A program made the translations under genes and the position numbers. A stretch of DNA of 64,000 nucleotides. Source: Geosiphon pyriformis (taxonomy: Eukaryota; Glomeromycota; Glomeromycetes; Archaeosporales; Geosiphonaceae). This document shows, in pieces, positions 11,910 through 21,906 of this stretch. Below the pieces are notes generated by a model. That model had not been told where the DNA came from, made no database searches, and saw nothing but the letters and a program-made list of their open reading frames with translations. Positions within the stretch are counted from its first letter, which is position 1. Every line of letters begins with the position of its first letter. Location of the stretch: NCBI GenBank assembly GCA_016748015.1, contig JAAOMT010000608.1:124001-188000 (forward strand), written 5' to 3'.

Positions 11910-13557
11910 CTAATATTGCGAAGTCTTATCGGTCAGAGTTAAATGATGATGCTCGCCAATCTCAATTCGAACATAAGGTTCAGGATACATACTAGCAATC
12001 GAGGTGTGAATAGGTTTGCCTGATTCTTCTTTGAAAGATTCATTCTGAAAATTTTATTGAGCATTAGCTAGAAATTGCTTAAAATTTACTTACAGCTAAG
12101 GAACTGACCTCTTTGAGCGCAGTAACGTTCGCATGAAATGTGGATGGAGAATTTTGAAAGAAGCCAGTAGGTATGAACCTTTCATGATGCTCAAATCCTT
12201 CCCCAGTTCCTGGATTTAAAAAATATCGGCTTAGTATTCTTTATTAGCTGGGAAAACTAAAATTTGTACTCACGAGATAATTTGATGCTTTTGCTTGGGC
12301 GTTGTTCATCTTGAAATGATTGTTCCCGTTTTTTTGGAATTTCGTAAGACATTGCAGCTGGCAACCATTAAATAAAAATTAAATATAATTGTGGAGACAA
12401 ATTAATTTGGCAAAGAAGGATATATTACTTTTCATTGGTGTCTCAGTGTTGAATACTTGACTAGCAGTGGTTACCAAAGGCTCTCTTAGTTTTTGCGGAA
12501 CAGAATACGATTCTACTATAAGGCCCCCCAATAAAAAATCGCGATGTGAGATGAAGCATCATTAATAGATGTTTTTATAATGAAAACTCACTCGGGAAAG
12601 TAACACCATCATTATAATTTTCTTCATCTTGAAGATCTAAACAAGTTTTTTGTGAATGGTGGTTGAGTTTTTTATTTAAATTTTAATTGAAACTTTGGTA
12701 CCTTCAGACCTCCTGAACCAAACGCCGCTTCCCTGTGAAAGAATCATTGTGTGTTGTTGTTGTTGTTGTTGTTGTCGTGGGTTTTGAAATTCAATTTGGA
12801 ATTCGAGTTCCTCTAGGACTAAATTTAAATGATAAGCTTTTTCATTTGAAAATTCTCAAAGAAAAATGTTTTACTTACCAGTCCAACAACCCAGATATAT
12901 TAGTACAGCCCGCGCTGGACATTCTTCATTTTCAAGGTATAGCGGCTCATATTCGTCATAAATGGGATACACCTGATCAAGATGTGGCTGCAAATAAACT
13001 TCTCGACTCGAAATATTATTACTATAAATATTATTATTATTACTATTGTTGTTGTTGTTGTTGTTGTTGACATTATAATGACTCGGTATACGATATGAAT
13101 TTGGACTATGCAAATGCTCTTGTGATGAAAGAGCCCTTTTCTTCTCGAATTTTCTCATTTTTTTTAATTTCTTTGGATCCCCTCCTTTTTCAGAAACCAT
13201 TGCTTTATAATCTTCTCTCATTCTGGTTCTTGTGGTTGTAACGTCAGGGTGATACTTAACGCGATCAGGATTCTCGAACCCCAATTCAAATTGATACTTC
13301 ATCAAGCCATTTACATACCAATCCACACTTTGTGGATTGTTAGTACGCGATTTAAAACGAATGAATTTGCATAGACTTTCAGGTGAGACTGGAAAAACAC
13401 TTCCATCCAGATTAATCCAATTTTCTACGCGCGCAATTTTTTCATAAGATAAAGCTTGTCTTGTCCACCAGTTCAACTTCTTTGATGATAACGATGGCGA
13501 AATGTCATCATGAATAATAATCGGACTAGAACTACTTTGACCAGGAATGGTTGCCAT
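11910..13557 (-). CDS. Unknown protein with recombinase core-binding-like N-terminus (paralogue B)
   Basis: Paralogue of 8337-10100, of unknown function. Exons read on the minus strand: 13557-12879, [a small uncertain exon near 12730-12702], 12636-12592, 12515-12429, 12357-12274, 12209-12094 and 12044-11910. Without the uncertain exon the phases close to 381 aa, so that exon must be absent or a multiple of three. Shared landmarks with paralogue A are WWTRQ, PVSPESLCKF, KSRTNNPQS, WYVNGL, HPDV, GGDPKK, PARAVLIYLGCWTG, DEENY, QKLREPL and PKKREQS. Intron phases match (1,1,1,1, then 0) and the fourth coding exon is 87 nt in both, so the duplication came after the gene structure was fixed. Residues about 163-177 are a poly-Asn tract encoded by a trinucleotide repeat. 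Paralogue A's sixth exon has no counterpart here. Confidence 0.72.
12749..12775. repeat. (TTG)n microsatellite in first intron
   Basis: About nine TTG units inside the first intron of the minus-strand gene at 11910-13557 (AAC units on the coding strand). The same gene carries an AAC/AAT repeat within its coding sequence. Confidence 0.75.
13021..13070. repeat. Coding (AAT/AAC)n repeat, poly-Asn
   Basis: Trinucleotide repeat in the first exon of the minus-strand gene. It is translated as Asn runs broken by single Ser, Ile and Tyr residues. The paralogue at 8337-10100 lacks it, so it expanded after duplication. Confidence 0.85.
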
Positions 13558-14530
13558 TTTTATTGGTTAATCGATTTTTTAATTGCTTGGTAAAATATTC
13601 AGCTACTTGACGTGATTGATGCTAAATTTGGTTGTTCAAGAAATTTTCCGCTTGATTACGAGGAGCTTATGCTTGAAAAATTTTTCGATAAAAATTTCAC
13701 CTTTGCAGATGACAAGCAGGGCTCATTCGTGGATTTGAGATCTGTTTGTATCAAATGTAGTTATGTTTTATAAACAGGAATGTGATACAAGCTTCATTAT
13801 TTATAAGTTTGATCGTCACCCAAAATCGATCAAACTAATTCTAAAAATGATGAACATATAGATATCATATGATTAAATGATTAAATACAATTTAAGAGAT
13901 GAAATATCTTTATGACAAATCACAATTTTGAATCTTAAAATTCTAAAATATATTTTTTTAAATATTTAAACTAAAAAATTGGCATAAAATTTTTTATTTA
14001 TTTAAAATTCCATTTTGAACTTGAAGCCATTTTAAAAAAATATATTAAATTATAAAAAAATTTATCATCATTAAAATTTGCAACTATATTATTTTTAAAT
14101 CTTTTAATTATAATATTATTGTATTTTTTAATTAGAGTTTTATTATAATTATATTATAGTTAATTAAATTAAATTATTTTATCCAATTTAAAGTTTCCTA
14201 TCATGTTTTCTGGCTAAAAAATCAAAAAATTTTCTAATACGCAATATAACTACTGAATTTGTCTTATATCGATTATAATAAAAGTTAATGAGGTTCCCAA
14301 ATAGTTGACTCTTGAATCAGATTTTGAGTTTCGAATCCTATCGATCACCAGCAGCACATGATTCAGAATTGAAACGCAAGCCGCGGATGCAAACAACGGC
14401 TTGTATTTGCTTAACCCGATCAAATATAAATACACCACATTTTCTTCATTTTAGAAATATCACTAAAATTTACTTTCCTAAACACTCCATTTTTGTGGAA
14501 TTACATTTTTATTCTAATTTCATATATGAC
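13558..14530. other. Intergenic region upstream of two divergent genes
   Basis: An AT-desert core (13900-14180) lies between divergent genes. The plus-strand frame continues upstream of the called ATG at 14531 to about 14312, so an earlier start for the next gene cannot be excluded. No other feature seen. Confidence 0.5.
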
Positions 14531-15085
14531 ATGGCCTATGATACAAGGTCAAATGCAAGATTAAGAAAAGGGATGATGGACAATAAAAAGTTATTTGCTT
14601 CACAGGTGAATATAATTTTTTCTATTGATTTTCTGAAAGAAAAAAAAAGATATATATGGATATACATATTTCAATTTAGATTATAATATTAGACAAAAAC
14701 TGGTGAACCATCAAGTTTCAAATTGCGATATGAGACATCACTTGCAAAGCTCTTCTCGCGATATGTTGGCACATGTGATCAACACCCGGAAGGTTGCTAC
14801 CATATTGAAACGCACCATTTACCCTTAACAAATAAAATGTTTCGGCATTGGGCTTCTTTGGCAGTGAGTAGTTGAATTCTAATTTCATTTTTTCATTTCC
14901 AATAAAAAATTCAAGGCGTTTTTTAAATTTATTTTTTTTCGGAATACACAAATATTTTCACTTTGGGAAATTTCTGCTTCAAAAATTTTTAGGCATCTGG
15001 TGATGATGTTGATGAAAGGACTCTCCCAAACCTTTCTGAGCTGCCTGAGTTTACTTTTACCCATACAAATGGATGTCAGAATTGA
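14531..15085 (+). CDS. Small unknown protein, 112 aa
   Basis: Three exons, 14531-14605, 14693-14863 and 14993-15085, all joined in phase 0 at clean GT-AG sites, giving 112 aa. I do not recognise the family. The middle exon has balanced codon use unlike the surrounding AT desert and carries conserved-looking Cys and His residues (GTCDQHPEGCYHIETHH), which could be a metal site. The N-terminus is basic (RSNARLRKG) and the C-terminus acidic. No signal peptide or membrane segment is visible. The ATG at 14531 is the last in-frame one before the splice; three further in-frame codon blocks upstream lack obvious coding character. The gene converges on the acylphosphatase, with stops 225 bp apart. Confidence 0.5.
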
Positions 15086-15309
15086 AGTGGAGGATATTTT
15101 TGCGAATGAGGTGTGAAATCAAAGAATACATGTAAAAATATGAAATTTTTTCGTCAAGTTAAAAAATAAAAGTTTCTTAGATAGATTTAGAAATAGAAAG
15201 ATTTTTTCATTTTTCTTAGCGGCCAACTTATGTTGCTATGTAATTAAAAAAGATATAGATGTATTATGTATATATATATATATGTCGAACGAAAAAAATA
15301 TTTTGCAGA

Positions 15310-15870
15310 TTAATTCCTAACACTATATCCCTCAAACTCAACTGTGTCAATATCGTTCTCAGTGAAATCAGCGTTGGTAACTTTTGACAAAGGTGAACCT
15401 TCTTCTCGCAACCACTTTTTGCTTTATGAAAAAAAAAAGATTTATTAGGCAATTGTGTTTTTCCCTTTTTCGGAAATGTACCCACTTACAATTTTTCAAT
15501 TTTTGTTTCTTCTCCTTGAGAAACGCCTTTTACAGTTCCCGTTTCTAGGAAATAATCCAAATTAATGTGGCGTATGTGAAATTTCGAGAACTTTATGTTA
15601 ATAATCAATAATAGAATCAAAGATGATTTGATAGAAATGCAAATTCTGCGTAGGACACCTGAGTTGCAAACCCATCCAACAAGATTCAATTCAACGGCTT
15701 TGTTCTTGGTATATTTTCTAAACCATACTCCTAAATTTATTGAGTTTAAAAGAATAATGAACACTCATTAAGAAACCACGCCATTGGGATATTTTATAAT
15801 TGGGCCAAATTAGCTGTTTACCTTGTACAGTTCCAGCCACCTCAAAAGTAAGGTTTTTTAGTTTTCCCAT
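15310..15870 (-). CDS. Acylphosphatase
   Basis: Small cytosolic enzyme that hydrolyses acyl phosphates such as 1,3-bisphosphoglycerate and carbamoyl phosphate. Exons on the minus strand are 15870-15822, 15730-15659, 15544-15490 and 15421-15310; phases 1, 1 and 2 close to 95 aa, the usual size of the family. Motifs in order are FEVAGTVQG, the phosphate loop with GVWFRKYT containing the catalytic Arg, LVGWVCN with the catalytic Asn, GTVKGVSQGE, KKWLREEGSP, and a C-terminal acidic strand ending in a Tyr-containing tail. Both catalytic residues are intact. The exons are too short to be found by simple reading-frame length, and the VQG-VWFR loop is split by an intron. Confidence 0.92.
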
Positions 15871-17217
15871 GATGGATTGTTGTTTTTCGAAAAACTGGGA
15901 TTAAAACATTTAAAAAACAGGACAAAAATCATTTCTCAATTGCAAGGGTTTGGTCACACGAGCGCCGCTCCATATAGGGAAAAAAATGATGGCGTGGGAA
16001 CTTTTGAAATAATCAATTTCGTTAATTATTTCTTCATTATCAGAGCTAACCAGAAACAGTTGCTGCTCTCCTTTTTGGATCATCCCATCAATGTGAAGAG
16101 AAAAAATACAAACAATAATAAGAAAGATGTTTCAGTTTAGTCATTGCTCAAGAACCAGAATGAAGGTAGAAATGATGAAGGAACCTAAAAGAATAGGATA
16201 ATATAGACCTTAACAAAATAGGGGAAGTGCCAATGCAATATAATGCACAAATAATGTTTCCCCTGTAAAAAATTATGTCACTGCTCTTTTAGCAAGGCAA
16301 CACAATTAACCTATTCAGAATAGTAAAGCAATTCTTCAGGACATTCTGCATTTTAATATATATTTATAATCATATTAAGTCAGAGAAAATACATATAAGA
16401 AGGAATTTATTAATTGTCTATTTGAGAATGCAAATATTTTTATTTCACTTATTATATTCAAACGAAAATATTGCACAAGAAAATAAAGTTTTATATTTAA
16501 AACACACCAAAAATTTGAAAAGAAAATTTGTCAAACCGTATTTATAAAATAATTATATTTATCATTAAAATTTTAACATTGAAAATTCTTATAATTCTAA
16601 AGTTATTTTGCCAAACTTAAATTATTATTGAATTTAATAAAATTATATTTAAGACATTTTAAATTAAAATAAAAATTTACATAAAAAATATAATTATCAA
16701 ATCATAAAGAAATTGTAAATTTAAAAAATCAAATTCAATTATTGCTTTATTTTAATAAAAAGAATATATTATTTATATTATTTAATAATAATAAAACTTA
16801 AAATTAAAATTTAGAATTTAGAATTTATTTTAAGAAAATTGATTTAATATTTTAAATAATATATATTTTTACAATCCAATAATTTTTTATCCAAAAATGA
16901 TTTAAATGATTAATACCAAATAAGAAATTTCAAGTGCTAAAAATGTCATAATTTTATTTACTCAAATGCATTAAAATGCCAAAAAAAGCTGCATAAGAAA
17001 TAAATCATGTCCACAAATACATGCAGGAAAAAATTATTGTGATTATACAATTTTTACATCAAAATATATTTTGGATAAATTTGTGACCTATTCATTATAC
17101 AGTCATGACGGAATAGCTAATAAATAATATTAGTAATTATTTCACATGTTTAAAATGCCGAGTCTACTTAATGAATTACTTTCATAAAAAAGATTATGCG
17201 AATTCAAAGAGCAAAAA
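15871..17217. other. AT-rich intergenic region
   Basis: An 87-codon frame at 15877-16140 (non-ATG start) has no domain and overlaps the acylphosphatase promoter; I do not call it. From about 16350 to 17100 the sequence is nearly pure A/T with no feature. Confidence 0.6.
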
Positions 17218-18172
17218 ATGGCTTCAAAAATTTTATGCGAACGACAAATTATGACGATGACTGATTCCTCAACCTCGAATCAGCCCTTGACGGCTTCTGA
17301 ATCTCCTAACAACAATCCTATTCGCTCTACTCAACATTTGGAGAATTACTTAAATTCTTTAAACGATGAATTATCTCATGAGGCAGAGTATCAAACTAGC
17401 GAAGAGAAAATTGTACTCAATGTAGGAGGAGTAAAAGTAATGAACCAATTCTATCTTCCTTTTTTGATATATTAGTTTAATTGATATGGTTCCTAAATCA
17501 CTCTTCATAATTTTCTTACAGTATGAAACATATCCCTCAACGTTTATCCGATACCCTGACACATTTCTAGGTTTAATGTTTCACCCACGCAATAAATCTT
17601 TATTAAGGCCTAAAAATGGCAACGAATACTTCTTTGATCGAAATGGTCATGCTTTTCATTACATATTGGAATTTTATCGAACAGGGAAAATCCCATGGCA
17701 TCGGTGGAATAGCTTTGCGCGCAAGCGCACTTTTAGTGAAACTACCCAAAAAGAGCTCCAAGAAGAACTCGATTACTTTCAGATCAAAGTTGATGATAAT
17801 AGAGTAGAGATGGCTGAAATCGCTGCTGCTGCTGTGTTGAATGATTTCATTTGTGCATTGGAGGACTTGATCCTCAAAGGAATTTCCCAAATGGTGGGGG
17901 AGATTAGAATGAAATTTTTTAAAAATGGAGACCCACCTATTATCAACTTGAGTTCAATTCTTGAGGATTACAGCCTTTTAACCGAGTTTTCCCAGAATGG
18001 TTATTATATAATTGCAATCTTTTGGAAGAAGATTGATCTTCATTTGCCTTCTCTATTTCCCAGTATCATTTCCGTCGGTACAAACGACACTGGGATAGGT
18101 GTCATCAATCTTACAATTAATGGCTATTTAAATGAGGAATCAATTATCAAGCATTCATCTTTTCTAAAGTAA
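17218..18172 (+). CDS. BTB/POZ (potassium-channel tetramerisation type) domain protein
   Basis: Two exons, 17218-17436 and 17522-18172, joined in phase 0; 289 aa. A Ser/Thr/Asn-rich N-terminus is followed by a KCTD-type BTB domain at about residues 66-125 (IVLNVGGVKYETYPSTFIRYPDTFLG, a FDRNGHAFHYILEFYRTGKI block). In the family this domain forms homo-oligomers and often serves as a cullin-3 adaptor; there is no channel here, because no transmembrane segment follows. The C-terminal half (an Ala-rich helix, then about 130 residues) is not recognised. An in-frame ATG at 17248 is an equally plausible start. The intron interrupts the first conserved strand-turn of the BTB fold. Confidence 0.85.
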
Positions 18173-18515
18173 ATTTTACAACACAAAGCTTGATCGCTTA
18201 AACAACTAATAGCCAACAAATTATTTTGGTTTGGAACAGCAGCAAACTTTTTGGACACCAGTTTGCTTACATTTTATTCACAAATTAAAGAGGCAATAAA
18301 TATCAAAGTTTATAATTTTCTTTCTTCTCATGTTAAAGCTCTTTATTTTCATTAAACTTTTATAAAATAAAAGCCTAAAATATGACAGTTATCGAATCAT
18401 TCAATTTCAAGAACTTTATAGCTTGACTAAATTGTCCTTTGGATAAAGTTTTTGAATTGAAAATTGTGTAAGTGTCAATGAATAATAATAATAATATTAT
18501 TGTTGTTGTTTTTGT

Positions 18516-18546
<31 letters not shown>

Positions 18547-19060
18547 TTTAAAAATTAATTTTATTTAAAAATAATAAACTCAAGAAAATATTTTGAATTT
18601 ATAAGAATCAAAATTCTTAAAATAATAAAGACTTTTTTGAATAAATATCATGTTTTTCATGTACATAAGATAAAACAATTAACATTATTAAAAAAAACAC
18701 TGATGCAAATGAGCTGAATTAATAAAATATTATCCAAGTATTATAAAGTTATTTGTTTTTTATAATCTTTGATTAAAAAATATATGTGCAATTATTTATT
18801 TTGGATACTTGAAATTTTGTCAAAAGAATACTTATGAACAACTTGTTCTTTTATGTATTATTTTCAGTAGAATTATTATTGTGAAAGTTGAGAAATGGAT
18901 TTCCCAGAAATCAAGATCATACAGTAGTATAAGTGAATGACGTTTTATCAAGTCAGAAATGTGAATAGCGCTTTATAATTTTTTTTGCGCTTTCGACGAT
19001 CAATTTATCGATTATAAAATAAAAAGATCCCATTAATTGTCACATGATTGTTTTTTAATA
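18173..19060. other. Intergenic region before U6
   Basis: AT-rich spacer with one compound microsatellite at 18481-18547. No further gene seen; the proximal 90 bases before the U6 gene presumably hold its promoter. Confidence 0.6.
18481..18547. repeat. Compound (AAT)n-(GTT)n microsatellite
   Basis: Five AAT units run into about fourteen GTT units with a few interruptions (TTTTTG, GAT). Non-coding. Confidence 0.85.
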
Positions 19061-19068
19061 TATATAAA
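19061..19068 (+). promoter_or_regulatory. U6 TATA box (RNA polymerase III)
   Basis: TATATAAA lies 22-29 bases upstream of the inferred U6 start at 19090, the usual position for a TATA element in a type 3-like or yeast-like U6 promoter. Confidence 0.7.
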
Positions 19069-19089
19069 GGCATCAAAAATCTATATTAT

Positions 19090-19112
19090 GTCCTCTTCGG
19101 AGTGACACTTAT

Positions 19113-19144
<32 letters not shown>

Positions 19145-19205
19145 GGCCCCTGCACAAGGATGACACGTTTAATCTTGAGCGGATAGTTGCCTTCGGGTAA
19201 CAAAG
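19090..19205 (+). ncRNA. U6 spliceosomal snRNA
   Basis: Catalytic snRNA of the spliceosome. The core is an exact-looking match to the universally conserved U6 middle: AAAATTGGAACGATACAGAGAAG, then TTAGCATGGCCCCTGCACAAGGATGACACG (given in pieces: ACAGAGA box at 19128-19134 and AGC triad at 19140-19142). The 5' end folds into a hairpin with a TTCG loop (GTCCTC / GAGTGAC, one bulge). The 3' end differs from textbook U6 and folds into a second TTCG-capped hairpin (GTTGCC TTCG GGTAAC). A TATA box and a T8 run flank the gene at the expected distances. It is single-copy in this window and looks functional. The start is inferred from the base of the 5' stem. Confidence 0.95.
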
Positions 19206-19213
19206 TTTTTTTT
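19206..19213 (+). terminator. RNA polymerase III T-run terminator
   Basis: Eight consecutive T immediately follow the 3' hairpin of U6, the standard polymerase III stop. Confidence 0.85.
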
Positions 19214-20556
19214 AGATGCGATCTTTTTTACGTTATATCATATTTATATATAGCTCTCACTAAAAGAGATTAATTGAATGTAATAAAAGTTGATTTACAG
19301 ACTTAATATTAAATTGAAAATTGCCAATCTTCAACTTTAGCGAAGATTATCTATTAGTGAAATAGCTTTTCTATCTATTTTACACTTTAAAACAGAAATT
19401 TCAAACAGTTTGAGAATTTACCTTCGCAAGAAAACGACAAGCGGAAGTGCATTATATCTGCCATAAGTTAGAATAGGTTGAAATTTCTATTATGATAGAA
19501 GATCAATCTTACTTTTTTTCATTTGTAAAAAATTAGTGTTTCAGTTTATGAAGTAATATCTCATTTTTTGGAAAATTATTAAATATTTTAATAAAATTGC
19601 AACTTTTTGCGACTTTTGAAAAATCAAAAATGTCATCTTTACTTAAAAGATATCGCAGTAATTTTTATTAATTTTTTATTATAATTTTAAATTGGAAACA
19701 TTTCATCAATTTAGCATGCTTTATAGTAAAATAAACAGAAAATATTTTTTATTTATGATTGAATAAATATGAATTTCATAAAATTTTTTTACAATTATAT
19801 ATATATTATTGAATAAAATTATGAAAAGTTTTATTTAACAACAATTTAATAACAAAACATAATTTAATTTAATAATTATCTTTAAAAAAATCATTAATTT
19901 AAGTGTTTGATTTGACTATTGTGCTAAATAAAAGTATAAAACAATATAAAATATAAATTTTATGTTGAAACAACTTTTTCAAATAGGTTAAAAAATTATA
20001 AATCTATTTTATTATAAAATTGTGGTTTGAAATAAATATTATTAATTGTTTTTTGTTTATAACTTACTAATCCAATTTTTTAAACTTGAATTTCTTTAAT
20101 ATATATTTCAGAATAAAAAGTTTGCTTAAAAAAAGTGTTAAATTATATTAATTAAAAAAATTTCAAATTAATATTACTTATAAATAAAGTCATTTATCTA
20201 TTCATTATTTTTAACTGTAAGTTGGATCCCGCAAAACAAGATGAATTACTCTCAAATTGGCCTGTTTAATTCTCAGGCCTCAAAATTATTGAACACTTTT
20301 TAAAAGAATTGAAAAATCATACTCAAAAGACCAAGAATTATTTTGGTATTAGAAAAAAATTTTCGCCAATTGATTTTCTGGGTTGCAAAAATCAGAGCTG
20401 CTATATTGTGATTTGGTTTAAAATTCATTAAATCAGTAAATTAATAACCATCTTTAGATAAATACAATGGTAAAAAGTTGATGCAGAATCCAATTGGTCT
20501 GCTAAAAAAAGACAGGGGTATGCAAAACCTAATATACCTTCCGAAAAAGGGTTTTC
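19214..20556. other. AT-rich intergenic region
   Basis: Mostly A/T up to about 20215, then sequence of more normal composition. No feature identified. Confidence 0.6.
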
Positions 20557-20875
20557 ATGACCACGCATCAATTACGTTGTAACCAACAAGGAGACAGTGG
20601 AAAAGATTTTATTCTTCAAATTCATTTTCGAGCTGTTTTTAAATCGGGGTATTCTGCAATTGCGTTTATGGTTAACCTATTTCCCAATGTGCTGCATCAG
20701 GTATGCATGGGATTTTAGGTAATTTGGTCTGTTACATTATTCCCTAAACCTAAACTTCCTTGTATCTCCCAATCAGATTTTTGTGCGCATCCACATTCAG
20801 CTAATTTGCCCTAGATTGATCTTTCCATCAAAATGCAATATTTGTCGTTATTCGAACTTGGTAAACTTTTATTGA
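20557..20875 (+). CDS. Candidate two-exon small gene, 80 aa
   Basis: Low-confidence model. An ATG at 20557 opens a 48-codon frame of even composition (residues GDSGKDFILQIHF and following) ending at a GTATGC donor at 20701. A CAATCAG acceptor at 20776 rejoins it in phase 0 to a 32-codon exon with four Cys and a TGA at 20873. No family recognised; it could be a fragment of an older gene. The sequence here is clearly less AT-rich than its surroundings, which is the main argument for coding origin. Confidence 0.28.
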
Positions 20876-21906
20876 ACCTTTACGGAATGATAAATTTTCC
20901 CAACAAAAATCTTAATAGGCTTGATTGATAATATATCTTTGTCTTTTGAAGAGGCAAGGAAAATACTCTCACCCTTTTAGAAATTGAAATGCTGACCCAA
21001 TATCTATTTCTCACCGATTTGAAGTGGTTAAAAGATTTGAATAAGAAACCTGATCACTCACATGAACGTATGAAAACATATCGAATTGAAACTCTCTCAT
21101 GGACAGAATCTTTTTTCAATTTTTCAGAGTTATATTGTCCAAATTTAGATTCACTCTTTTTAAATTCTCAACTTTTCATCAAGTTATAATTATCTGTTTA
21201 ATATGTGATTTTGAGATTCTAGTTGAAATAGACAATATTTACCAAATAAGACGGTTTTATTCAAACTCTAGGTAAAAGTCTGTTATCTTTAATGGGACAA
21301 AGCTTCGAACATTGTATATAGGTGTCACAAGTTTCAGCTCATTTACTGGAAAATTTTCAGTCTTGAAATTTTAATACCAAGATTACTTTAAAAGGGGTAA
21401 TAAAGTCCTCAATCTTAAGGGACGTGTTTGCATTCTATTATTCTGAATTAAAAAACAATTTCGCGATAAAAATTCCCAATATTGGAAGCGCAAGTGCACA
21501 ATTGGGCAGGAAACAGGGGTGCGTCGGCGGACGCCAAATTTAGGATTAGCATGACTTATGATATCTGTGGATGAGTCATGCATTGCTTATAAATGCATCA
21601 ATGTTGCCCCTGTGCACATGGTGCGCAATTGTTTGCACTCTTTTCTATTCCACAAACGCCTCGATATTGTCTTAAAAACTAAAAATTTTATTTTAAAACA
21701 CACCCACAAGGAAAGAACTTCAATATTTTTCCTGGAATCAGAGAGCCACGACAACTCACTAGTTCCCTGACTTCACCTTTTCTTTATAGGACACCTTTAA
21801 GTAGATATAATATTAAGAGTTTCATAAATTTATTATTCGATCATCTAATTTTGATCGCTTCTTATAACACACATAAGTTTTAACTTGTTGGTGCACATTG
21901 CACAAT
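20876..21906. other. Intergenic region upstream of the hAT-like gene
   Basis: Frames at 20989-21189, 21383-21583 (-) and 21558-21770 lack domains and are probably chance. I looked for terminal inverted repeats matching the downstream flank of the hAT-like gene and saw none. Confidence 0.5.

Noticed and set aside
14310-14400. Possible tRNA suggested by TTTCGAATCC
   Set aside because: No acceptor stem, A-box or anticodon arm could be built around the B-box-like sequence.
15877-16140. 87-codon frame next to the acylphosphatase start
   Set aside because: No domain, and it overlaps the expected promoter of the acylphosphatase gene.
21383-21770. Overlapping frames on both strands upstream of the hAT-like gene
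   Set aside because: No recognised family and no splice continuity with the hAT-like gene.
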